Shown one piece after another: positions 17,583-24,987 of a stretch of 64,000 nucleotides of DNA. The notes below the pieces were generated by a model. The model worked only from the letters and a program-made list of their open reading frames with translations, ran no database searches and had not been told where the DNA came from. The stretch comes from an uncultured Chryseobacterium sp. (GTDB lineage Bacteria; Bacteroidota; Bacteroidia; Flavobacteriales; Weeksellaceae). Within the stretch, counting starts at the first letter, position 1; every line of letters begins with the position of its first letter. The stretch is taken from NCBI GenBank assembly GCA_913778085.1, contig CAJYXJ010000040.1, positions 148,937 through 212,936 of the forward strand, read 5' to 3'. Both the position numbers and the translations under genes were made by a program.

Positions 17583-17691
17583 TGAAACGAAAATCGAAAG
17601 AAGCACAGAACCGACCTGGCCGGAAAATTTTTTTGGAAACCTTTTTCCTCAAGCCGGTTCTGCTTTGCCCGGAAAAATATAAAATGTACAT

Positions 17692-18882
17692 ATGAAAACA
17701 ATCAATGATTTCAATTTCAACGGAAAGAAAGCGCTCGTAAGAGTGGATTTCAATGTTCCGCAGGACGACCTGCTGAAGGTTACCGATAATACAAGAATCA
17801 CGGCGGTGAAGCCTACCGTAGATAAAATCCTGAATGACGGCGGTTCCGTGATCCTCATGGCTCATTTGGGAAGACCGAAAGGAGAGGCCAGGGACGAGTT
17901 TTCCCTTAAGCATATCGTTGACGAAGTTTCCAGTGTATTGGGAAAAGAGGTGAAGTTTGTAGAAGAATGTGTAGGGGAAAAGGCGGAAAAAGCAGCTGCT
18001 GACCTTCAGCCGGGTGAAATCCTTCTACTGGAAAACCTCCGTTTCCACAATGAAGAGGAGAAGGGAGATGAAGCCTTTGCAGAAAAGCTCTCCCAGCTGG
18101 CGGATGCCTACGTGAATGATGCTTTCGGTACGGCACACAGAGCACACGCTTCCACTGCTGTTATTGCTAAATTCTTTTCATCAACTAAATTCTTCGGTTT
18201 ATTGATGGCTAATGAACTTCAGGCTATCGATAAAGTATTGAAGAGCGGTGAGAAGCCTGTTACAGCCATTCTGGGAGGATCTAAAGTTTCAACTAAAATT
18301 ACCATTATAGAAAATACTCTTCCTGCAGTCGATAATCTGATCATTGGCGGAGGAATGGCCTTTACTTTTATAAAAGCATTGGGTGGAAAAATCGGAACTT
18401 CATTGGTAGAAGAAGATAAACTTCCTCTTGCATTGGAAATTTTAGGAAAAGCAAAAGAACATAATGTAAAAGTGTATCTTCCTTCAGATACCATCATCGC
18501 AGAAAGTTTTAGCAATGATGCCGACCGGAAAGAATCGGATATTTATGCTATTCCGGAAGGATGGATGGGGCTGGATGCCGGTCCGAAATCAAGAGACCAG
18601 TTCAACGATGTCTTGCTGAATTCAAGAACCATTCTTTGGAATGGCCCCATCGGTGTTTTTGAAATGTCAAACTTTGCAGCAGGAACAGTTGCTTTGGGAG
18701 ACAGCATTGCAGAAGCTACAAAACTCGGAGCTTTCTCATTAGTGGGAGGAGGAGACAGTGTAGCTTTCGTAAAACAGTTCGGTTATGCCGATAAGGTAAG
18801 TTATGTTTCTACCGGTGGAGGAGCAATGCTGGAAAGTCTGGAAGGATTGGAACTTCCGGGAGTTGCTGCGATCAATAATTAA
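17692..18882 (+). CDS. pgk: phosphoglycerate kinase
   Basis: 396 residues, normal length. RVDFNVPQ near residue 18 binds 3-phosphoglycerate. [11 protein letters not shown] near 57 and [14 protein letters not shown] near 112 are family blocks. The C-terminal nucleotide domain has [10 protein letters not shown] and [16 protein letters not shown]. It makes ATP from 1,3-bisphosphoglycerate in glycolysis. It is a single-gene unit with its own -7 box and a strong terminator 18 bases after the stop. Confidence 0.97.
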   Translation: MKTINDFNFNGKKALVRVDFNVPQDDLLKVTDNTRITAVKPTVDKILNDGGSVILMAHLGRPKGEARDEFSLKHIVDEVSSVLGKEVKFVEECVGEKAEKAAADLQPGEILLLENLRFHNEEEKGDEAFAEKLSQLADAYVNDAFGTAHRAHASTAVIAKFFSSTKFFGLLMANELQAIDKVLKSGEKPVTAILGGSKVSTKITIIENTLPAVDNLIIGGGMAFTFIKALGGKIGTSLVEEDKLPLALEILGKAKEHNVKVYLPSDTIIAESFSNDADRKESDIYAIPEGWMGLDAGPKSRDQFNDVLLNSRTILWNGPIGVFEMSNFAAGTVALGDSIAEATKLGAFSLVGGGDSVAFVKQFGYADKVSYVSTGGGAMLESLEGLELPGVAAINN

Positions 18883-18900
18883 GAAATTTACTTTCTATAA

Positions 18901-18934
18901 AAAAAGTCCGTTGAAATTTTTCAGCGGACTTTTT
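18901..18934 (+). terminator. pgk terminator
   Basis: AAAAAGTCCG (18901-18910) pairs with CGGACTTTTT (18925-18934), extended by inner TTGA/TCAG pairs, then a T-rich tail. Confidence 0.88.
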
Positions 18935-19313
18935 ATTTTTCAGCCTGACTTGTCAAGGCCTTATCCTGCAGTTAAAATATTTTTAAAATTAAATTTTAAA
19001 TCCTGGCGACGACATTTTGGAAGATTCAGCTTTTTGTATCGTTTTAGCTGATCTGATTTTTTCCTCTTAATCTCTTAACAATTTGAAATTTCAGGCATCT
19101 GTTCATATTGCCGGAATTTCTTAAATTTTAATGACTTCGATGTTTCGTGAAAATTAACGGAAAATAATGATCATGTTAGATTTGACTTCTTTTCTCGGAG
19201 TTACTAACTTGTTACTAACAAATATCCAAGTTAAAACAGTGAAAACTTAAAAACGGTTGATTTTTTAAAAATTTTCTGACCGGTAAAAAGAGTAGGGGAG
19301 GGGTTAAAATGGG
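18935..19313 (+). other. gene-free region, possible small transcript
   Basis: No coding frame is supported. A TAGATTTG box (19177-19184) fits the TAnnTTTG -7 pattern. GTTACTAAC occurs twice in tandem near 19202-19220, and a strong rightward terminator lies at 19314-19339. Together these could define an RNA of about 150 bases ending near 19350. It lies between convergent pgk and the methyltransferase gene. Confidence 0.3.
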
Positions 19314-19339
19314 AAAGTCCGGATAGAATTCCGGACTTT
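19314..19339 (+). terminator. strong hairpin with rightward T-run, orphan
   Basis: AAAGTCCGGA (19314-19323) pairs with TCCGGACTTT (19330-19339), followed by TTCAATTTTTTTT. The pgk terminator lies about 400 bases upstream, so this hairpin ends no annotated gene on the + strand. It may serve a small RNA, or act as a bidirectional end for the leftward methyltransferase gene. Confidence 0.6.
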
Positions 19340-19401
19340 TCAATTTTTTTTGTTCAAATTGATCAAAATCGACCTTCAGAAACAGCCCAAAAATCAATTT
19401 T

Positions 19402-20223
19402 CTATTTTTTTTCGATTATGTATATCAAACTTGAAAATTCATTGGAAAAAAGGGCGTTTATGTTGGAAATCGTTCCGTAGATTACTGCTTTTAGCCAGAA
19501 AAGAGGCGATTTTTTATATTTTTCGCTCAACATGGAGATGTAATAAGCGTCCAGAACCAACGGCTTGATTTTTCTCAGTTTCCAGTTGGGTTTTTTAGAA
19601 ATCAGGTTCTCCATACCGTTTTTGGAAAAGTGATAGATGTGTCTCGGAACATCATAAGCCGCCCAATATTCTTTATAATGTTTAGCATCGTAGGAGGTAG
19701 GATTGGGAACGGCAATAATCAGCAGCCCTTTTTCTTTTAATTTCCTGTTAAAGATCTCAAGCATCTCATCCTGATTTTCGACATGCTCGAAAACATGCCA
19801 CAGGGTAATCGCATCCAGGCTATGATCTTCAATTAAGTTGAGATCATTTAAAATTTTCGCTTTTAAAATTTTACTTTTGGCGGCTTTTCTCGCATCCGCA
19901 TCAGGTTCAAATCCAAAGGTTTCAAAATCGGTTTCAATATATTTTACGAATTCCCCTGCACCGCAACCATAATCCAGTACTTTTGATCCTTTAGGAATAC
20001 GGTCCAGGAGAATGTTTTTTTTATATTGTAAATTAAACGACTGCAGAAATTTATAAAGCTTTTCTTTTAAACTTCCTGAATCCTGATGATGGGAAATATA
20101 GTCTTCGCTTTCGTAGTACTTTGAAATGTTCGTTGGGATGGGGAAGGTTTTGAAAACTCCTTGGGTATCTGTTTCTTTTATTTCAAAAACTTCCTGGGAA
20201 AGAAAATGATCCTTTATTTTCAT
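19402..20223 (-). CDS. class I SAM-dependent methyltransferase
   Basis: 273 residues. Motif I is KVLDYGCGAGEFVKYIE (about residues 80-96), the acidic end of beta-2 is FGFEPD, and motif IV is LDAITLWHVFEHVEN. The layout (an N-terminal part of about 70 residues, then Methyltransf_11/23) resembles methyltransferases of cell-surface or lipid modification, but the substrate cannot be assigned. It lies 113 bases downstream of mnmG; a parS site lies between, at 20311-20330. Confidence 0.85.
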   Translation of the reverse strand: MKIKDHFLSQEVFEIKETDTQGVFKTFPIPTNISKYYESEDYISHHQDSGSLKEKLYKFLQSFNLQYKKNILLDRIPKGSKVLDYGCGAGEFVKYIETDFETFGFEPDADARKAAKSKILKAKILNDLNLIEDHSLDAITLWHVFEHVENQDEMLEIFNRKLKEKGLLIIAVPNPTSYDAKHYKEYWAAYDVPRHIYHFSKNGMENLISKKPNWKLRKIKPLVLDAYYISMLSEKYKKSPLFWLKAVIYGTISNINALFSNEFSSLIYIIEKK

Positions 20224-20310
20224 TTGATGGTTTTCTTTTATATTAAAAATTAAGATATTCAGAGCCTATTACAAGCTCATAAATACCTTAATTTTCGTCT
20301 TTAATTTTTA

Positions 20311-20330
20311 AATGTTTCACGTGAAACATT
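20311..20330. promoter_or_regulatory. parS centromere site 1
   Basis: The 20-base perfect palindrome AATGTTTCACGTGAAACATT contains the full 16-base parS consensus (TGTTTCACGTGAAACA) bound by ParB for chromosome segregation. It lies 6 bases after the mnmG stop. An identical copy lies before mnmG at 22242-22261. Confidence 0.88.
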
Positions 20331-20336
20331 TTTATT

Positions 20337-22199
20337 TTAACGTCCTAAATAGACCAGTAAAACATTAATATCCGCAGGCGACACTCCGCTGATTCTTCCT
20401 GCTTGTGCTATCGTCTTCGGTCTTACATTTGACATTTTCTGCTTGGCTTCAGCTGAAAGGCTGGATATCTTTGAATAATCAAAATCCTCAGGAATTTTAA
20501 TGTTTTCAAGACGGTTAAGCTTGGCCACATTCTCTTTCTCCTTTTCGATATATCCCCTATATTTAATATTAACCTCAGCCTGTTCTCTTACTTCTTCATC
20601 ATATTTGGAGGAAACTTCATTAATAAAATCGATTTCATCCAGCTTTTCGAGTGTCATATTCGGTCTTGTAAGGATCTGTGCTGCGCGGTACGCCTGATCT
20701 ACAGGGCTGCTTTCGATAGTTTCCAGGATCGGGTTGATAACTCCGGGCTTTAAAGAAGTTTCCCGCAGGAAGGCTTCAAGCTCTTCACTCTTAGTTACTT
20801 TTTCCTGTACCCTCTGCAAGCGGTCTTCTTTTGCTAATCCTAAATCAAATGCTTTTTGGGTTAATCTGATATCGGCATTGTCCTGCCTTAAAAGAAGCCT
20901 GTATTCCGCTCTTGAAGTAAACATTCGATAAGGTTCTTCCGTTCCTTTTGTAATCAGGTCATCAATCAGAACTCCGATATACGCTTCGTCCCGGTTAAGA
21001 ATGAATTCGGCTTTTTCTTTAACTTTATTATGGGCATTGATTCCAGCAATCAGACCCTGCCCGGCAGCTTCTTCATAGCCTGTAGTCCCATTAATTTGGC
21101 CAGCAAAATACAAGTTGTCGATCAGCTTGGTCTCTAAGGTATGCTTGAGCTGGGTAGGAGGGAAGTAGTCGTATTCAATGGCATAGCCCGGACGGAAAAC
21201 TTTTACGTTTTCAAACCCCGGAATATGTTTCATGGCTTTGATCTGTACGTCTTCCGGAAGGGAAGAGCTGAATCCGTTTACATAGATTTCTACGGTTTTC
21301 CATCCTTCCGGTTCTACAAACAGCTGGTGCCTGTTTCTTTCGGCAAAACGGTTGATTTTATCTTCGATACTTGGGCAATATCTTGGCCCTAAGCTCTGGA
21401 TGGTTCCGTTGAACATTGGGCTTCTGTCAAAACCTTCTCGCAAAATATCATGAACTGTTTCGTTGGTATAAACGATATGGCAGCTTAGTTGTTTGGTTAA
21501 TTTAGGTGTATCCAGATAGCTGAACTTTTGCGGATGATCATCGCCTTTCTGTTCTTCCATTTTAGAATAATCCAGGCTTCTTCCATCTACCCTTGGTGGA
21601 GTACCGGTCTTCATTCTGCCTGCTTCAAAACCCAGAGAAACCAATTGTTCGGTAATGCCGAAAGCACGGGGTTCGCCCATTCTTCCGCCGCCAAGCTGCT
21701 TATCGCCAACATGGATCAGTCCATTCAGGAAAGTACCGTTGGTAAGAACCACGGAATGTCCTTTGATTTCGATTCCTAAAGAAGTAACGACGCCCGTTAC
21801 TTTATTATTTTCAACAATAAGCTGTTTCACCATATCCTGAAAGAAATCAAGATTCGGCGTATTTTCCAATGCCAAACGCCATTCTTCAGCGAAAAGCATC
21901 CTGTCGTTCTGTGTTCTCGGGGACCACATGGCAGGACCTTTGGAAAGGTTCAGCATTTTGAACTGTATGGCAGATTTATCTGCTACAATTCCTGAATATC
22001 CGCCCATGGCATCAATTTCCCGTACGATCTGCCCTTTGGCAATTCCACCCATAGCAGGGTTGCAGCTCATCTGACCGATGGTCTGCATATTCATGGTAAT
22101 AAGCAGGGTCTTCGAACCTAAATTCGCAGCTGCTGCTGCAGCTTCACATCCTGCATGCCCGGCACCTACTACGATTACGTCATATATTTCTGAAATCAT
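20337..22199 (-). CDS. mnmG: tRNA uridine 5-carboxymethylaminomethyl modification enzyme MnmG
   Basis: 620 residues, normal for MnmG (GidA). The FAD-binding GAGHAGCEAAAAAA is at residues 12-25. Cys-containing family blocks include MSCNPAMGGIAKGQIVREID and GTPPRVDGRSLDYS. The C-terminal helical domain binding MnmE ends near RISGVSPADINVLLVYLGR. With MnmE it installs the cmnm5 group at U34 of several tRNAs. In many bacteria gidA lies near the origin next to par genes. Here it is flanked by two parS palindromes, and a DnaA-box cluster lies about 3 kb away. Confidence 0.97.
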   Translation of the reverse strand: MISEIYDVIVVGAGHAGCEAAAAAANLGSKTLLITMNMQTIGQMSCNPAMGGIAKGQIVREIDAMGGYSGIVADKSAIQFKMLNLSKGPAMWSPRTQNDRMLFAEEWRLALENTPNLDFFQDMVKQLIVENNKVTGVVTSLGIEIKGHSVVLTNGTFLNGLIHVGDKQLGGGRMGEPRAFGITEQLVSLGFEAGRMKTGTPPRVDGRSLDYSKMEEQKGDDHPQKFSYLDTPKLTKQLSCHIVYTNETVHDILREGFDRSPMFNGTIQSLGPRYCPSIEDKINRFAERNRHQLFVEPEGWKTVEIYVNGFSSSLPEDVQIKAMKHIPGFENVKVFRPGYAIEYDYFPPTQLKHTLETKLIDNLYFAGQINGTTGYEEAAGQGLIAGINAHNKVKEKAEFILNRDEAYIGVLIDDLITKGTEEPYRMFTSRAEYRLLLRQDNADIRLTQKAFDLGLAKEDRLQRVQEKVTKSEELEAFLRETSLKPGVINPILETIESSPVDQAYRAAQILTRPNMTLEKLDEIDFINEVSSKYDEEVREQAEVNIKYRGYIEKEKENVAKLNRLENIKIPEDFDYSKISSLSAEAKQKMSNVRPKTIAQAGRISGVSPADINVLLVYLGR

Positions 22200-22241
22200 T
22201 TTATTGCTTGTTTTAAGCCTTATATTTTACTCTTTTCTACA

Positions 22242-22261
22242 AATGTTTCACGTGAAACATT
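22242..22261. promoter_or_regulatory. parS centromere site 2
   Basis: A second copy of the same 20-base perfect palindrome (core TGTTTCACGTGAAACA at 22244-22259), 43 bases before the mnmG start. ParB bound here could also affect mnmG transcription. Confidence 0.88.
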
Positions 22262-22296
22262 ATCTGTTTTTACCGGCTTAAACCGGCTGTATCTTG

Positions 22297-22390
22297 GTCC
22301 TATTTAGCCCCGATCGCAGCATTTGTCTGAGCTCGTTTTCTTTTTTTGAAAGAAAACAGCGAGTGCGGAGAGCGGGATTAAGCTCCTGGA
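22297..22390. repeat. long imperfect hairpin, likely dispersed repeat
   Basis: The left arm begins GTCCTATTTAGCCCCG and the right arm ends GGGATTAAGCTCCTGG. The inner stem GTTTTCTTT/AAAGAAAAC closes a T-rich loop. The whole folds as a hairpin of about 94 bases. From memory, similar TAGCCCCG...CGGGA...AGCTCCTG elements recur between genes in Chryseobacterium and relatives. It lies between ybeY and mnmG, both leftward. Confidence 0.55.
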
Positions 22391-22403
22391 AATAAACAGA
22401 GGC

Positions 22404-22811
22404 TTAAAGGTATTTTGCTAAATAATGATCTTCTTTTTCCCGCATCTGCTGTTCTTCTTCCTCGGTTTTATCTTTATATCCACAGAGGTGAAGAATCCCA
22501 TGAGCCAGTACACGTCTCAGTTCTTCTTCATAATTTTTGGACAGGGTAGAGGCGTTATCGTAAATGCGCTGCAAAGATACAAAAATCTCTCCGCTTATGG
22601 TCCTGCCTTTTACATAGTCAAAGGTAATGATATCAGTATAGTAATCGTGCTGAAGATAATCCTGGTTTACTTTCAGCAGATAGTCGTCATCGCAGAAAAT
22701 ATAGTTGATTTCGCCCAGTTTTTTTTCTTCTGAAAGAATGATTTCTTCCAGCCATTCCATATAATCCGTATTTACAGATTCAGGTAAATTTTCGTAAAAG
22801 AATTGTATCAT
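22404..22811 (-). CDS. ybeY: endoribonuclease YbeY
   Basis: 135 residues. The family core is seen in YCDIITFDY-type context (YYTDIITFDYVKGRTISGEI) and RVLAHGILHLCGYKDKTEEEE. The first two zinc-binding His residues (HGILH) are present. The third, usually in GYDH, is not: the sequence reads GYKDK. YbeY processes 16S rRNA 3' ends and takes part in ribosome quality control. It lies 5 bases after the patatin-barrel gene at the end of a leftward operon. The missing His may be normal for this phylum or compensated by another residue. Confidence 0.9.
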   Translation of the reverse strand: MIQFFYENLPESVNTDYMEWLEEIILSEEKKLGEINYIFCDDDYLLKVNQDYLQHDYYTDIITFDYVKGRTISGEIFVSLQRIYDNASTLSKNYEEELRRVLAHGILHLCGYKDKTEEEEQQMREKEDHYLAKYL

Positions 22812-22816
22812 TGTAA

Positions 22817-24976
22817 TTAAAACCAGTGTCCTAAAATAACACTGAATATGCCTTTTTGATTATTTTTAAGAGAGTGACTAAAGTTCACTTTGATTTGCCC
22901 GAAAGGAGATTTGTATCCTGCCGTAAGTCCTACGGAGCTGTAGTTTAATTTCACGGCATCTTCAAAGGATATATCATTGGAAAGATTCGCAAAAGAGAAA
23001 TTTCCGCTTAAAAAGTAGTTTTTGTTGAATTTAAACTGAAGGTCATTTGAAATTAAAACCACATTATTACTATTTAACTGCGCAAAATAAAATCCAGAGA
23101 AGCTTCGGAAGTTTATAATATTCTGCTCAAAAATTCCTCCAAGTCTGTATTTATAGTATTCAGGCAAATTTTCACCCAAAGTAATTCCTCCGTAAAGATT
23201 CAGTCTGTAGGCGAATTGCTTCGACAAGGGAATATTGATTCTTATGTCTGCTTTGATCTGAACAAGCCTTCTGTCTACCTCGGATTTAAGAAGATCAATC
23301 ACCTTGCCTTCTGCATTCATATAGATGCCTCGGGTAGGGAAGTCCCTGTCGTTCTGCGTATCGCTTTTCAGAAATACATAAGGATTCAGAAAGCGGTTGT
23401 ATCTTTTATTGTCGCCATTAAATTCTGCTTCAAAATAATCATGGCTGATCCCGCCGCCAATAGCAAACTTATCTTTCCAGATCGATTGGAGGTAAGCCTC
23501 GTTTCTCAGCCATTCCCATTTATCATACTCGTTGTTGCTCGCGTCTTTCAGATTAAAGCTCATTCCGGAAGAATAAATTCCGAAGCCGGGAATATAGCCG
23601 TTATCGATAAAATAGTTTAAGTAATACCTGGGTTTATCTCCAACCACCACATCAAGCGAAAGATTGGAGTTGCGGAATAAAAGCCGCTTTGCAGAGTAAT
23701 TGACGAGCAGCCCGGTTTTGAAAATTTCATCATAATGCAGCCCGAATTTAAGGAAATGCCGCGTGTCGTCTTCCGTAAGGTAAAGCTTAAGGTAATTGGC
23801 CTTACTGTCCGAAATAATATCGTAGTTAATGAACTTATAATTATTTGTCGCTACAAGCTTGTCTATTTTTTTATTGATGCTACCGTAAGTTTCCATGGAA
23901 GGAAGCCGGAGCCCCATTTTACCAAGGACATAGTTTTTTGCATAAATTCTGTTCCCTTCGATGGCCAGACTGTCAATCTTATATACATTGGAGTAAATGG
24001 GGCTCATTTGCTGTCTTATCCGTTCAAAAGGGCGCTTGGGTAGCTGATCCAGGATATCGGTGTATTTAAGGCCTTCTGCGTAGCCGCTGTCGAGGATTTT
24101 TTTCTTATCGTCATAGCTTGTGGCAGTCATCCCCTGAAGATCGGGTTTAATATTGATATCGGTATATTTATACTGGCGCTCCGTATCCTTTTTTATTCCG
24201 AAATCGATTACCTGATTCAGAATAGCAATTATGCTGTTCAGGTCTTCTCTTTTGGAAAGATCCTGGTTCAGATCTACGCCGATCACGATATCAATCCCTT
24301 TGTCTTTTAAAGGCTTTGACGGATAGTTGACCGTCATGGCTCCGTCAATATAAATGCTATCGTTGATTTTTACAGGATCCATAAGCGAAGGAAAAGCGGA
24401 ACTTGCCATAATGGATTGTACGAGGTCGCCTTTTTCAAAAATTTCCATATTTCCGCTTTCCAGATTGGTAGCGATACACATAAAAGGAATCGGCAGTTTT
24501 GAAAAGTCGTGGATGCCGGATACATTTTTGAAAAGCTCTTTCAGCAGGTACACATTTTTCTGTCCTGAGCTGATGGAAGAAGGAAGGTTAATTTTCCCGT
24601 TTTTCAGCGGAATTGATAAAAGATATTTGTCTACCGATTTGTTAAAGAATGTCGTTTCCTGGCGTTTGGCCTTCGGATCCGTAATCAGGGAATAGAAGTC
24701 CGTATCCATAACGATCTTTTCAATCTCTTTTCCGGAATACCCGGAGGCGTAAAGTCCGCCGACGATCGCCCCCATACTGGTTCCGGCAATGTAATCTACC
24801 TTTACCCCTAAAGAATCCAGTACTTTGAGAACGCCTACATGAGAAAATCCTTTAGCTCCGCCGCCGGCAAGCGAAAGTCCGATCCTGGGATTTTTTGGAA
24901 TCACCAGATCTTTTTTGATCTGAGATTGGATGTGAAGCATTTGAAATGCAAGTAAAATAATCAGGAGCTTTCTCAT
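22817..24976 (-). CDS. patatin-like phospholipase with outer-membrane barrel
   Basis: 719 residues. The signal peptide is MRKLLIILLAFQMLHIQSQ. The patatin domain (about 28-310) has GLSLAGGGAKGFSHVGVL as oxyanion loop, the Ser nucleophile in IAGTSMGAIVGG, and the catalytic Asp in YIDGAMTVNYP. A POTRA-like segment (about 330-400) and a C-terminal beta-barrel of the BamA/D15 type (about 420-719, ending SVILGHWF with terminal aromatic) follow. This resembles PlpD-type autotransported lipases; it would sit in the outer membrane with an esterase domain exported or periplasmic. It starts 11 bases after murF-alr. Substrate unknown. Confidence 0.85.
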   Translation of the reverse strand: MRKLLIILLAFQMLHIQSQIKKDLVIPKNPRIGLSLAGGGAKGFSHVGVLKVLDSLGVKVDYIAGTSMGAIVGGLYASGYSGKEIEKIVMDTDFYSLITDPKAKRQETTFFNKSVDKYLLSIPLKNGKINLPSSISSGQKNVYLLKELFKNVSGIHDFSKLPIPFMCIATNLESGNMEIFEKGDLVQSIMASSAFPSLMDPVKINDSIYIDGAMTVNYPSKPLKDKGIDIVIGVDLNQDLSKREDLNSIIAILNQVIDFGIKKDTERQYKYTDINIKPDLQGMTATSYDDKKKILDSGYAEGLKYTDILDQLPKRPFERIRQQMSPIYSNVYKIDSLAIEGNRIYAKNYVLGKMGLRLPSMETYGSINKKIDKLVATNNYKFINYDIISDSKANYLKLYLTEDDTRHFLKFGLHYDEIFKTGLLVNYSAKRLLFRNSNLSLDVVVGDKPRYYLNYFIDNGYIPGFGIYSSGMSFNLKDASNNEYDKWEWLRNEAYLQSIWKDKFAIGGGISHDYFEAEFNGDNKRYNRFLNPYVFLKSDTQNDRDFPTRGIYMNAEGKVIDLLKSEVDRRLVQIKADIRINIPLSKQFAYRLNLYGGITLGENLPEYYKYRLGGIFEQNIINFRSFSGFYFAQLNSNNVVLISNDLQFKFNKNYFLSGNFSFANLSNDISFEDAVKLNYSSVGLTAGYKSPFGQIKVNFSHSLKNNQKGIFSVILGHWF

Positions 24977-24987
24977 AATTTTGTGGC

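Noticed and set aside
22817-24976. patatin-barrel protein as a BamA or TamA assembly factor
   Set aside because: It has a complete patatin catalytic dyad (GTSMG, DGA) before the barrel and only a short POTRA-like segment.
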